A stretch of DNA of 64,000 nt from Schistocerca nitens. Lineage: Eukaryota; Arthropoda; Insecta; Orthoptera; Acrididae. Shown in pieces: positions 23,087 through 33,679 of this stretch. Within the stretch, counting starts at the first letter, position 1, and every line of letters starts with the position of its first letter. The translations under genes and the position numbers were made by a program. Where the stretch lies: the NCBI RefSeq assembly GCF_023898315.1, contig NC_064614.1, positions 75,962,501 to 76,026,500 on the forward strand, in the 5' to 3' direction. The notes under the pieces are model-generated. The model saw only the letters and a list, made by a program, of their open reading frames with translations. It did not search any database and was not told the DNA's origin.

Positions 23087-23528
23087 TCACTCCATTACAC
23101 TCCAGGCCTTGTGGCATGGCGCATTATCTTGTTGAAAAATGCCTCCGCCTCCTGGAAACAAGATTGTCATGAAGGGGAGTACGTGGCGTGCAACCAGCGT
23201 ACAATACTCTTTGTCCGTCATGGTGCCTTTGAACGAGCTCCACTGCATCCATGCACACCCACGTGAATGTTTGCCAGAGCATAACGGAGCCGCCGTCTTT
23301 CCCTGGAAGACAACGGTTTCGCGTCCTCCCACCGGCATGAGGAAGAAGGTATCGCGATTCATCATACCATGCAATGGTAAGCCACTGCGCCAACGGCCAA
23401 TGTCGATGGTCCCGTTCCCATTTCAGCCGTAGTTGCCGATGTCGTGGTGTTAACATTGGCAGGTGCACGGGTGGTCGGATCCGGAAGCTCATCGCTAGGA
23501 GTTGTCGGTGCACTGTGTGTTCACACAC
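23087..23528 (-). pseudogene. T3 transposase fragment
   Basis: Two overlapping frames share the signal. 23124-23528 has LTPRHRQLRLKWERDH, then WYDESRYLL with the first catalytic Asp, and SVMLWQTFTW. From about 23300 the protein continues in the frame of 23087-23374, with GIFQQDNAPCHKA holding the second Asp, and stops at SVME. The third acidic residue is not readable. One frameshift and several losses make it inactive. Confidence 0.8.
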
Positions 23529-23966
23529 ATTTGTACTTTTCCCAGCACTAAAATGTTAGTTCGGCCACAGTTCGCCATCTGTTATTGTTTGACCAGTCTG
23601 CACAGCCTACGACATTCGACACCTGTAATAAAGGGTGGTCGTTAAACCCCACAATGTCCGGACGTGATTTCACCTTGGTTTTCTCGTGTATTGAAGACAC
23701 TCACCACACCACTCCTCGAACACCTGACAAGTCTTGCAGTTTCCGATATGCTCGTGCCGAGCCTCTTGGCCATCGCTATCTGCCTTCGGCCAAACTCAGA
23801 TAGAGCGCCTTCCCATTCTACACACGGACAGCACGCTCACTGGTAATACATCCACCTTGTATGCATCTGACTGGCAGTCATTCCTCGCAAGGTGACGCGG
23901 CTATCGTCTAGACGGGTTTATGAGGATAGCGTGTCGGTGGCCATAATGTACTGGCTGATCAGTGTA

Positions 23967-24504
23967 ATAGTTGCATTACAGACCATCAAAGTTTTGGCAG
24001 AAGGAAATAAAAGTACATCGTCTGGCATGGAACATTCAAGAAACATCGCAAAAACTGCGTGATATTCTCGTTTATGTCAAGAGCTGTTTTCAATGTCCAA
24101 CATACACCAGCAAAATAGAAAGATGTGCAATGCTAGTACAGGCAACGACTACTGCACTTTCAACAGTATTGGACACAGGTGACGAGTATGGCGCGAGAAA
24201 GAAATTTCAGGGAATGTATGTTTCGAGGGTTTCTGATAGGATACTGAAGAAAGGTGCGTTAAGTTCTGTGGACAGATGAAATAAAATGTAAGATGATTCT
24301 GTGCAGAACTGCCGATGAGAGGTGGACTGGACATGTTTTAGGGCGTCAGGAGTCTGTTTACTCTCTTTTCCTTGCTATTTGTAAGAAATATTCTTCTCCA
24401 CAACCTGACATTTATTTCTCTCGCACACCTCCCGCAATTTGCCTGATTGCGAGTTAATTATGGCCCTTCCCAAGGCAGCTGGCTATACTGGAATATAATA
24501 TAAT
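23967..24504. other. unrecognised non-coding DNA
   Basis: An open frame at 23971-24279 has no recognisable domain. Nothing else seen. Confidence 0.3.
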
Positions 24505-24533
24505 GATTTATTTATTTACTTTTCTTTGAATCA

Positions 24534-24857
24534 TCAGTCTTCTAACTGGTTTGTCCCAGCCCGCCACAAGTACCTCTCCTGTGCCAACATCTTCATCTCA
24601 GAGTAGAACTTGCAACCTATGTTCTCAATTATTTGCTGGATGTATTCCCGTCTCTGTCTTCCTCTACAGTTTTTACGCTCTACAGCTCCCTCTTGTGCCT
24701 TAGAACCTTTACCGTGCTGGCTTAATAGATGCCCTACCGGTTTGTCCTTCTTGTCAGTGGCTTCCATATTTCTTTCCTTGCCAATTCTGCGGAGAACTTC
24801 CTCATTTCTTACCCTGTCAGTACACCAAATGTTCAGCATTCTTCTATGGCACCACAT
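24534..24857 (-). pseudogene. RTE C-terminal region
   Basis: MWCHRRMLNIWCTDRVRNEE, ERKNCRGRQRREYIQQI and a terminal W-R-A-G-T-N-Q segment parallel the end of the first RTE copy (FEMWCYSRMLKI; ASNQSQD). Separated from the RT core by frame breaks. Confidence 0.8.
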
Positions 24858-25066
24858 CTCAAATGTTTATATTCTCTTCTGTGCCTGTTTTCCTTCAGTT
24901 CATGTTATACTGCCGTACAATGCTCTGCGCTATACGTATACTCTCAGAAATTTCTCACTCAAATTATGGGCTATTTTTGATACAAGCCGATTTCCCTTTG
25001 CCAGAAATGACATTTTTACCAGTGCTGATCTGCTTCTAATGTCCTCGTTGCTCCGTCACACATTGG

Positions 25067-25640
25067 TTATATTGCTGCTGAGGTAGCAGAGTTGCTTAAC
25101 GTCATATACATCGTGATCACGTATGCTGACGTCAATTTTCTCGCAGTTCTTATTTCCACTATTATCACTAATTTCGGATTTTTTTTAGTTTTACTCCCAG
25201 GCTCTTTTCTAATCACTGTATTGTACATTGTATTCAGCAGATCTTGCAATTCTTCTTCAGTTTCTCTTAGTATAGCAATGTCATCAGCGAACCTTATTAC
25301 TGATATCATTTCACCTTGCATTTTAATTCCACTCTCGAACCCTTCCTTTATTTGCGTCAATGCTCTTTCGATGCTTAGATTGAACAGCAGGGGCGAAAGA
25401 CTACATCCCTGTATTACACCCTTTTTAATATGTGTGCTAATCTCTTCGTCTACTATTCTTACTGTTTTTAGTAGGCTCTTGTGCATATTGTGTGTTATCC
25501 ATCTTCCCATATAGTTTACCCCCATTTGTTGCAGAATATCTAACATCTTGCAGCATTTTACATTGTCGAATAGTTTTTCCAAGGCGACAACTCCTAAGAG
25601 CGTGTCTTGTTTTTAAATTCAGTCTTTCTTCCATTTTTGA
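25067..25640 (-). pseudogene. RTE RT core
   Basis: MEKLFDNVKCCKMLDIL, then KKGVIQGCSLSPLLFNLSIE and RFADDIAILRETEEELQ: motif B and the catalytic F-A-D-D box are intact. Compared with copy 1, G-V-R-Q-G became G-V-I-Q-G. The reading frame is lost after about codon 130. An overlapping frame at 25437-25634 carries the segment before it. Confidence 0.82.
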
Positions 25641-25894
25641 CTGCCTCGTCAGAATTTCCTCTCCGGTGCCTTTACCTGACTGAAGTCTTTCTTCTGTTAC
25701 CCATGGCTTCTTCGTAGTTACCTTCCTAGAATCAATGCTTTTCTTTCCAGCTTCTGTGACTGCCCTTTTGAGAGACGTTCATTCTTCTTCAACTGAACTG
25801 CCTACTGAGCTTTTCCTTGTCACAGTCTATAGCCTCAGAGAACTTCAGGCGTACCTCTTCATTCGGTTAGTTCTTTCGCACCCTGCATCTTTGT

Positions 25895-26643
25895 TCATCG
25901 AGTATTCTTGAAGACTCTCTTAAACTTCAGCCTTCCCGTCTTCACTACTACATTGTGATCTGAGTCTATATCTGCTCCTGGGTAGGTCTTACATTCCATT
26001 GTCTGATTTAGGAATCTCTGTCTGACCATGATGTAACCGAACTGAAAACTTCTCATACCTCCCGGCGTTTTCCAAATGATCCTCTTCTTCTTTACTGAAT
26101 TAAATTTCTTGTAGAAATCAGTTAGCCTTTCTCTTCTCTCTTTCTCAGTACCTCCGGGAACCTTTCTTCTACTCCTTCCCCATACAACCCGCATTCACGT
26201 CCCCTACGACTATTAGATTTTCATCTTTCTTGATGTAATGAATTGCCCGTAAATAACTTCATACGCTTCTCTCTCTCTTCGTCTTTGGCTTGCGACGTTG
26301 ACATGTATATCTGCTCTATTGTTGTCGTTGTTGGTTTACTGTCGATTCCGATGAGAACAACTGCATCTTTAAACTGTTTACAGTAGCTCACTCTTTGCCC
26401 TACCGTCATATTCCTAAAGGATCCTATGCCCGCCGTTACGGTTTCTTTTCCTGTTGACATTATCCTATACTCATCTGACCAAAAATCCTTGTCTTCTTGC
26501 CGTTTCACTTCACTGATCCCCACTATATCTACACTGAACATTAGCAGTTCCCTTTCAAGATTTCCTAACTTCGGTACAATGTTCAAACTTCTTACATAAC
26601 ACGCTCCGAGTTGCAGAACGTTATCCTTTCGTTGGTTACTCAA
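25895..26643 (-). pseudogene. RTE APE-type endonuclease, decayed
   Basis: 26221-26643 reads YVRSLNIVPKLGNLERELLM, then VDIVGISEVKRQEDKDFW (the catalytic Glu block), and a degraded QIYMSTSQA. 25895-26194 holds YIMVRQRFLNQTMECKTYPG followed by DSDHNVVVKT (the SDH motif). The central GDWN block falls in the broken part between them. Function when intact: nicking the target DNA for primed reverse transcription. Confidence 0.82.
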
Positions 26644-26644
26644 T

Positions 26645-27075
26645 CATTTTCACATTGTCACCTCTCCTTTGGAAGTCCCCTGTCGGGGATCCGAATGGGG
26701 GCTAGTCCGAATCTTTTGCCAATGGAGAAATCATCGTGACACTTTTTTTTTAGTTACAGGCCACATGTCCTGTGTATACACATTTTGTGTCTTTAATGGT
26801 GTGGTTTCCATTGCCTCCTGCGTTCTCACGCCGTTGACCATTGCTGATTCTTCCGCCTTTAGGTGCTGCTTAACACCCAGAGGGAAAGAGAGTCCCCTAA
26901 ACCTCTTGGCGCTCCTCCACCCACTTCAACAAAGACGTTGGCTGAATGAGTATGACTTTTTACGCCAAAAGTGTTCGTTCGCCATTGCTGATGACTTTTA
27001 TTCAAAATCTAAATGGTGGGAAGTTCGAACGTGGGTTCGAGGACATCTTGGTCACTCATCGAAGACGCTACCCCT
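26645..27075 (-). other. probable RTE 5' UTR
   Basis: Sequence upstream of the endonuclease on the minus strand, containing CCAATGGAGA-type and GGCGGAAGAATCAGCAA segments that I associate with the 5' region of this LINE family. No coding function seen. Boundary near 27075 is an estimate. Confidence 0.5.
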
Positions 27076-27808
27076 AAACCACAGTTCACATACATAACGT
27101 AGGAAAACGAAAGGAAATGAGATGACTTTTGTGTTCAAGCCCGACCAGTGAACCTGCATATCATTTGAGGGTGTGTGCTGTATCTTGGTGCACTTTTCCT
27201 ACTTTCACCACTATCCAGCACAGCAGTAGCAGATTAATATATTTTCCTACTGCATTATGATATCATAGCATTAACCTCTCGTGTGTTGCAGCCCTTTTGT
27301 TTTCAAATAATAAAAATCACTCCCGAGAATAACTGTTTTTCCAAATGTGAAAACATGTGGTAAGGTACAATATGGTCATGTACGTAGGAACATATATTCG
27401 AGCTCTAAAAGCATCGCAGCCGATAAAATTTTGTCAGTATCATAGTTAATCGATTGTTGCATTATTACTCTAAGACGCAGCACCGATCAGTAAGTGAAAT
27501 CGCACTAAGCAGTTACAAGTTTAATACATTTTCTAAAGCAGATGCTATTTCAAACTGACACAAATTTCCATTTTCAAGACGGATAAGATGTTGAGGGAAC
27601 TCAGTTCAATTACACGTATGATACGACCTATGGCGTAGAAAATTGCGGAAACTCCCTAAGGCAGTCTCTAGTGCGCATTTCTTCTTCTGATTCTAAAATC
27701 GATTACTAGAACGAATTACCGACAAAATAACATCATTTGTTCCTAGGTACGGTGTCATCTCGACACAACACTCACAGTATATGAAAGTCACAGCACTTCC
27801 ACGGAACA
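27076..27808. other. unrecognised non-coding DNA
   Basis: AT-rich; nothing recognised. Confidence 0.35.
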
Positions 27809-27810
27809 TA

Positions 27811-29232
27811 CACTCCTGGAAATTGAAATAAGAACACCGTGAATTCATTGTCCCAGGAAGGGGAAACTTTATTGACACATTCCTGGGGTCAGATACATCA
27901 CATGATCACACTGACAGAACCACAGGCACATAGACACAGGCAACAGAGCATGCACAATGTCGGCACTAGTACAGTGTATATCCACCTTTCGCAGCAATGC
28001 AGGCTGCTATTCTCCCATGGAGACGATCGTAGAGATGCTGGATGTAGTCCTGTGGAACGGCTTGCCATGCCATTTCCACCTGGCGCCTCAGTTGGACCAG
28101 CGTTCGTGCTGGACGTGCAGACCGCGTGAGACGACGCTTCATCCAGTCCCAAACATGCTCAATGGGGGACAGATCCGGAGATCTTGCTGGCCAGGGTAGT
28201 TGACTTACACCTTCTAGAGCACGTTGGGTGGCACGGGATACATGCGGACGTGCATTGTCCTGTTGGAACAGCAAGTTCCCTTGCCGGTCTAGGAATGGTA
28301 GAACGATGGGTTCGATGACGGTTTGGATGTACCGTGCACTATTCAGTGTCCCCTCGACGATCACCAGTGGTGTACGGCCAGCGTAGGAGATCGCTCCCCA
28401 CACCATGATGCCGGGTGTTGGCCCTGTGTGCCTCGGTCGTATGCAGTCCTGATTGTAGCGCTCACCTGCACGGCGCCAAACACGCATACGACCATCATTG
28501 GCACCAAGGCAGAAGCGACTCTCATCGCTGAAGACGACACGTCTCCATTCGTCCCTCCATTCACGCCTGTCGCGACACCACTGGAGGCGGGCTGCACGAT
28601 GTTGGGGCGTGAGCGGAAGACGGCCTAACGGTGTGCGGGACCGTAGCCCAGCTTCATGGAGACGGTTGCGAATGGTCCTCGCCGATACCCCAGGAGCAAC
28701 AGTGTCCCTAATTTGCTGGGAAGTGGCGGTGCGGTCCCCTACGGCACTGCGTAGGATCCTACGGTCTTGGCGTGCATCCGTGCGTCGCTGCGGTCCGGTC
28801 CCAGGTCGACGGGCACGTGCACCTTCCGCCGACCACTGGCGACAACATCGATGTACTGTGGAGACCTCACGCCCCACGTGTTGAGCAATTCGGTGGTACG
28901 TCCACCCGGCCTCCCGCATGCCCACTATACGCCCTCGCTCAAAGTCCGTCAACTGCACATACGGTTCACGTCCACGCTGTCGCGGCATGCTACCAGTGTT
29001 AAAGACTGCGATGGAGCTCAGTATGCCACGGCAAACTGGCTGACACTGACGGCGGCGGTGCACAAATGCTGCGCAGCTAGCGCCATTCGACGGCCAACAC
29101 CGCGGTTCCTGGTGTGTCCGCTGTGCCGTGCGTGTGATCATTGCTTGTACAGCCCTCTCGCAGTGTCCGGAGCAAGTATGGTGGGTCTGACACACCGGTG
29201 TCAATGTGTTCTTTTTTCGATTTCCAGGAGTG
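27811..29232 (-). mobile_element. Tc1-like transposon T1, copy 2 (complete)
   Basis: Again exactly 1422 bp, minus orientation, with TA on both sides (27809-27810 and 29233-29234). The left end reads CACTCCTGGAAATTGAAAT and the right end TCGATTTCCAGGAGTG. It has the same layout as copies 1 and 3: about 244 bases of 5' leader, a 1023-bp coding region and about 155 bases of 3' sequence including AATAAAG. Confidence 0.96.
27966..28988 (-). CDS. Tc1-like transposase (T1 copy 2)
   Basis: 340 codons, uninterrupted, starting with MPRQRGREPY. It differs from copy 1 by few residues. Examples are EAGWTYHRI for ETGWTYRRI, ERYNQD for ERHNQD, TPGIMVWG for TPDIMVWG, SYAGRT for SYTGRT and RATQRAL for RATHRAL. 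The D155/D244/E277 triad is intact with the 32-residue second spacing. It should be competent by sequence. DNA-binding helix-turn-helix pair as in copy 1. Confidence 0.94.
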   Translation of the reverse strand: MPRQRGREPYVQLTDFERGRIVGMREAGWTYHRIAQHVGREVSTVHRCCRQWSAEGARARRPGTGPQRRTDARQDRRILRSAVGDRTATSQQIRDTVAPGVSARTIRNRLHEAGLRSRTPLGRLPLTPQHRAARLQWCRDRREWRDEWRRVVFSDESRFCLGANDGRMRVWRRAGERYNQDCIRPRHTGPTPGIMVWGAISYAGRTPLVIVEGTLNSARYIQTVIEPIVLPFLDRQGNLLFQQDNARPHVSRATQRALEGVSQLPWPARSPDLSPIEHVWDWMKRRLTRSARPARTLVQLRRQVEMAWQAVPQDYIQHLYDRLHGRIAACIAAKGGYTLY

Positions 29233-29396
29233 TATTATCTGTGGCAAGTACGTGATCTGTCAAGATGCACCTAAGAGTAAGGTGCCATCCCACGACGTTT
29301 TGCAGCATCCAGTTCGTTTTCGAACTTACCTACCAAGTGATCGCCGAACCTCCCACCGTAAACCAGACCTCTTTCTCTTGCTGCATAATAGTAATA
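29233..29396. other. short unrecognised spacer
   Basis: Spacer between T1 copy 2 and a T3 relic; nothing recognised. Confidence 0.3.
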
Positions 29397-29694
29397 CACT
29401 GATGAGCCAGAACATTGTGACCACCGAGCTACTGTCGACATAAGCATTTCGGAAACTGTATCATTATCTGGTGTATGGGGGGTTCTGTGGTGAGTGTCAT
29501 CAAGAAGGGACAAAATCAAGATGAAATCACGTCCAGACGTCGTCTGGTTGGGCGGCCAGTTCTCATTAAAGATGTGGGCTGGGCAGAGTGGTAAAACAGG
29601 AGGGGTGGAAAACTGTGGCGGAACTAACAACAGACTTTAATGCTGGGTAGAGTGCAAGTGTGTCTGAACAGCAGTGTGCCATTTATGCTTTTAC

Positions 29695-30439
29695 CAGTGG
29701 GTGGGGGATGTCTTAGGGGGTTAGTATAATTACATGTGTTAATTGCTTGCACCGTGGCGTTACCCATGGTTAAACAGTTATTTATAAACATATGTTAATG
29801 CCGAAACTCACTATTCACGCGTATGCACTATCAGAAAAGCCATCCCTTGTTATATCTTTAAAAGTACATTATAGGTAAAGCTTATTTACAAAATCATCTA
29901 CATATAGGTGTACGAGGGAAATTCAAAAAGTAAAGGCACATTTGTGAAAAGCTGTTCTTATTCTGATGATAGAAAACTGACACCTCTTCACAGTTTTCCA
30001 CGACGTTTGGATCTGATTGCAGGTTTTAGTTTCGTACGCTACACATCACATCCACCATACAATACAGACATGGCTCTAAAGCCTCGTATACGCTGGGGCA
30101 ACGTCTTACAACATTGTGGCATGCTACGGAAATGTGCCGTGCGTCGTCTTGTCATTTAGTTCTAAATGTTTTGAAATGCTTAACTACTGTATAACACTTT
30201 TTCAAAATTAATAAGGAAACATATTAATAATATTAATAGTAAGAGTGTATTAAAAACTTTCAGTGTTCGGCTCCACAAATTTAAATTATATGTAAGGTTT
30301 TACTCCAGTGCGTGGGAAATAAACATCCCAGGTTGGGATGCATAAACTAAAACCAGAAGAGAGGATGGTCTGATGCAGAGGGGGGGGGGGGGAAATCCCC
30401 CCCCCCTCATTCCCCTCTGCAATTCGCACACTGCTGAAC
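29695..30439. other. insert within T3 copy 2
   Basis: About 740 bases with no match to T3 copy 1. It contains ACGAGGGAAATTCAAAAAGTAAAG near 29914, which resembles a mariner-type terminal repeat, and a G/C hairpin at its right end. Identity unresolved. Confidence 0.4.
30375..30420. repeat. G-run/C-run hairpin
   Basis: GCAGAGGGG at 30375-30383 pairs with CCCCTCTGC at 30412-30420. Inside, 13 G residues face 10 C residues across AAAT, giving a very stable potential hairpin. Confidence 0.85.
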
Positions 30440-31130
30440 AGACACTGCATCGAACACTCCTACTAATAAGGCGTCCGCACTCGACGACTCATGCTTGTGA
30501 CAATGTTAACATCACGACATCGGCATCGACGACTGAAATGGGCATGTGACCATCGGCACTGGGCGTTGGAGCAGTGGCAGATCGTTGCATTGTCTGATTA
30601 ATCCCGATTGGAGAACGCCATTCCGTCGTCTTCCAGAGGAACTGCTCCAAGACGGAGAAAAGTTGGCGGCGGCTCCATTACGTTCTGAGGAAGATTCACA
30701 TGGGCATTCATGAGTCCAGCGGAGCTCGTGCAGTGCACCACGACGCCGAGGTGTATCGAGCACTTGTTGCACACCACGTACACCGCTTCATGACGGTCAT
30801 GTTTCCCGATGACAGAGGCATTACTCAGCAAGACAATGCGGCATATCACAAGGCCAAGAGTGTGATGGAGTGACTCGAGGAACACAGTGGCGTGTTCCAG
30901 TTGACGTGCTGGCACCCTAACTTGCCAGATCTGAACCCGATCGAACACATCTGGGACGAGATTGAACATCGCGTCAGAGGTCACCGCCTTTTCCCGGAGT
31001 TTACGGGAGTTAGGTGAGCTGTGTGTATAGATGTGCTAACTCCCTCCAGATACCCACCAAGATCTCATTGCTTTCATACCACGACGCGTCGCTGCTGTTT
31101 ATCGTGTGTCTAAGGTGGGCATCCCGCCTT
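30440..31130 (+). pseudogene. T3 transposase relic
   Basis: Plus-strand transposase with many stops. LSD*SRL stands for the first catalytic Asp block (SDESR in better copies). The second Asp block is shifted to a frame reading S-K-T-M-R where QQDNA is expected, and the ICT-type NPIEH segment falls near 30930-30960. Clearly dead. Confidence 0.65.
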
Positions 31131-31168
31131 CTAGGTATGTGATTATGATGTTCTGGCCGATCGCTGTA

Positions 31169-31979
31169 TTTTATTATTTTTAACTTAACAAGTACATCAC
31201 CGTTTACTAAAAGTCTTTATCCGTCCATTTTTTGTCTTCATTTATCAAATCAGACCACTCATTGAGCTAATTTTCAGACTCGCTATTCAGCACTACGGTC
31301 TGGTCCCAAGATTACGTGGTCGGTTTCAAACTCCCCCTCCTCTGGAGTGTAGTGGCTGGCAGAGATAGTCTGTCTGATCCAATGACGGCAGTTTCGGGAA
31401 AAGTACCACTGGAATTAGCCACCGTGGTGTCGGCAGGAAATTATTGTCATCAGATTGACGACGTAGCTTTTTGGATATGTCTGACCAACTCCTGCCCCTC
31501 GGTATGTTTACCTTACGCAGGGAATAACATCCGTCTTCCGTGGTACTAGTGGGAGCCACAGAGTGCGCAGTTTGTAGAGGGAGACTGTGGTAAGGATATA
31601 TGAGTAAATACACTCTATCTCCGAATGCGATACCAGGTACTTTCACCAAATTTCGTTCCCCTAAGTAGGGGGTTGCATGTATTCGCGGCATATAATGTAC
31701 AGTTTCTCTTTTCTTTACCGACGTAAACTTCGAACTTTCATTAAGCTGTAACTCTACTTTTTTCCATGCCTGCCGTTTTAACCTTGAACGCACCCATGCG
31801 CTGTGAGCATTGTTGTACGATACCAAGAAGCGTTTGTTGTGACAAGATTTATTTTTTATTAATTGTTGTTTGACTTTGCAGAGCCTACTTCTGAACTGCG
31901 TAGTAAAATGTGTGTGCTACGCAACAACGTGCTTAGGAATCGAATTTTTCCACAAGGTGTAGACGTTACTATCAATCAG
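31169..31979. other. unrecognised DNA with one longer open frame
   Basis: A minus-strand open frame of 166 codons (31326-31826) stands out in length for AT-rich DNA but shows no motif, signal peptide or repeat that I recognise. It may be chance or a decayed element. No function is proposed. Confidence 0.3.
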
Positions 31980-31990
31980 ATTTAGGAATC

Positions 31991-33392
31991 ATGTTTCTAC
32001 GGCATGCAGAAGCGACAAACGATCGCGCGGCTTCGAGGAAGTATGGAGACAGGCAAGTGAATATTTGGAGGCGGCCAAAGGACAAAGGACGTCTGAAATA
32101 TGCGAAGGCTACTAGTAAAGCTTTCAGAGGGCGACAGAGTGGACGTTTCAGAAATACTGAATTGTCAACAGCGAGACGCGTAAAGAAGGAACGGCAGTTT
32201 CCCGCGATGTCATAGGAAATAAAGCATGCGAACTGGCACATGAACACGGCGTCCAAGCCGGCCGGAGTGGCCGTGCAGTTCTAGGCGCTACACTCTGGAA
32301 CCGCGAGACCGCTACGGTCGCAGGCTCGAATCCTGCCTAGGGCATGAATGTGTGTGATGTCCTTAGTTTAGTTAGGTTTAAGTAGTTCTAAGTTCTAGGG
32401 GACTGATGACCTCAGAAGTTGAGTCCCATTGTGCTCAGAGCCTTTTGAACCATTTGAACCACGGCGTCCAGTTTAAAGCTAACTATGGGTGGTATACAAG
32501 GACAGTGCGACGCAATGGACTTGTGCTACGATGTCAAATATCTCTTACTCAGCGTCTTCCTGTACCGTATCCGAAGTTGGTCGAGAGTCAGTGACACGTT
32601 ATAAGACTGAGAAAGGAACATACTTACCTCTCAACGCCAATCGTGAACGCTGACGAGACTTCTGTTTATTTCAACTTTCTATACTGTACAACAGTTGTAG
32701 CAAAAGGGGCCAAAAGTGTTTTGGTTCGCAATACGGGCAATGAACAAAGATGTGACTATATGTCGATCTCAGTAGTAAAAGTATGTCGAAGGAAAAGCTG
32801 CCGCCTGGTGGCATACATCGCTGCAATGTAAAATAATGGATAATGGTTGGTACAGATTGGCTCCGTATAGTCTGCAGAAGGAAGCCAGGTGTTCTTCTAA
32901 AGAATCGTAGGATGTTGATCGTTGATGCTTTCAAGGCATATCTGGAACCAGCAGTCGGAAGGCAGAAATCCTGAAATTAAACGTAAATTTTGCCGTCATT
33001 CAAGAAGACCTGGCTTCGCAATTACAAGTGTTAGATACGGTGGTGAATAAGCCTTTTAAAGACAATCGAAGGGAACAATAGGTTACGTAAAGGTTGTCTA
33101 GTCCCAACCCCTACCTGGAAGTTGATGAAGCCTGCCGTTATCTGTAATTACGGAATGGATCCAGACTGCTTCGACACAGATATCCGCTGAATCAACTGTG
33201 AACAGCTTTAAGACGTGCTGTGTAACAAATGCATTAGATGGGAGAGAATTCTTTGTAGTAGTGGAAGAAATGCAAAATAATCACGACAGTGGCAGTGACA
33301 AGATTCTGTTGACCATTCAAATGAGGAGGATTACGTGGCACCTGTACCTGACAAGGGAAATCTTTCCTGATTTTGTTTCCATGTACAGGTAG
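31991..33392 (+). pseudogene. pogo/Tigger-like transposase, broken
   Basis: Open pieces at 31991-32215, 32406-32594, 32643-32831 and 33198-33392 carry successive transposase blocks. The middle pieces contain the helix-rich pogo DNA-binding end and the NADE motif. The last piece has the conserved N-S-F-K-x-C segment that follows the third acidic residue. The region 32832-33197, with the second and third acidic residues, is full of stops. Host genes derived from pogo exist, but these breaks show a dead transposon. Confidence 0.72.
32256..32459 (+). mobile_element. SINE-1 inside the pogo relic
   Basis: Full-length copy (A box region TGGCCGTGCAG, B box GGCTCGAATCC). Perfect 11-base target duplication CACGGCGTCCA at 32245-32255 and 32460-32470. 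Transposase homology resumes straight after it. Confidence 0.93.
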
Positions 33393-33464
33393 TTTTACTG
33401 TCTGCTTCACTTACGTGTAATAAGCTAAATCTATGCTTTTCTGTAATCCTTTGTTGAGCAATTG

Positions 33465-33494
33465 AGGGCGGGGGTGGGGGTGAGGGTAGAGGGG
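33465..33494 (+). other. potential G-quadruplex
   Basis: Five G runs of 3 to 5 residues separated by 1-4 bases (GGG-c-GGGGG-t-GGGGG-tga-GGG-taga-GGGG). This satisfies the usual G4 pattern on the plus strand. No gene is next to it. Confidence 0.7.
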
Positions 33495-33679
33495 CGTATT
33501 GCATTCGGAGTCGTCTCGTATTCTATGTTATACAGAAACTGAAGATGATGGGTGTAAGAGCTGTACTGTGAGATGAAAAAGTACGGGAAAGGAAATGGTG
33601 GCTTAAAACCAGTCAGAAGGTTGATAGCCCTAAAATGATGAGTCAAATGACGGTATTCGATCAGTACATTAATACAAGT

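Larger units (their letters stand above)
22571..23964 (-). mobile_element. Tc1/mariner-like relic, family T3, copy 1
   Basis: Ends are inverted repeats: CAATGAACAGCCAGAATATT at the left and, on the other strand, CACTGATCAGCCAGTACATT at the right. Both are flanked by TA (22569-22570 and 23965-23966). The body encodes a broken transposase on the minus strand and is interrupted by a SINE at 22787-22981. A 15-base G run lies at 23034-23048. A second copy is at 29397-31166. Confidence 0.8.
24505..27075 (-). mobile_element. RTE LINE, nearly full length but decayed
   Basis: Minus-strand RTE element of the same clade as the copies at 2612 and 62447. It has the endonuclease region (26221-26643), linker, RT (about 25067-25640) and C-terminal part (24534-24857). 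About 430 bases of 5' UTR-like sequence follow up to about 27075. The tail at the left is AAAGTAAATAAATAAAT on the minus strand. It is more diverged than the other two copies. Confidence 0.8.
29397..31166 (+). mobile_element. Tc1/mariner-like relic, family T3, copy 2
   Basis: Ends CACTGATGAGCCAGAACATT at the left and, reverse complemented, CAGCGATCGGCCAGAACATC at the right. Both have TA next to them (29395-29396 and 31167-31168). 29450-29690 matches the matching part of copy 1 (GTGGTGAGTGTCATCAA). The transposase part resumes at about 30440. The roughly 740 bases between look foreign. Read with frame breaks, 30520-31130 gives RHRHRRLKWACDHRHW, GRFTWAFMSPAELV and a C-terminal RRVAAVYRV. Confidence 0.75.
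31980..33400 (+). mobile_element. pogo/Tigger-like transposon relic
   Basis: Plus-strand relic of a pogo-type (CENP-B-like) DNA transposon. In order: KAFRGRQSGRF in the N-terminal part, a SINE (32256-32459), then FKANYGWYTRTVRRNGL, the NADETSVYF block with the first catalytic Asp, GAKSVLVRNTGNE, a degraded L-M-L-S-R-H-I-W around the second Asp, and NSFKTCCVTNALDGRE near the C terminus. Several stops interrupt it. Terminal repeats were not found. Confidence 0.75.
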
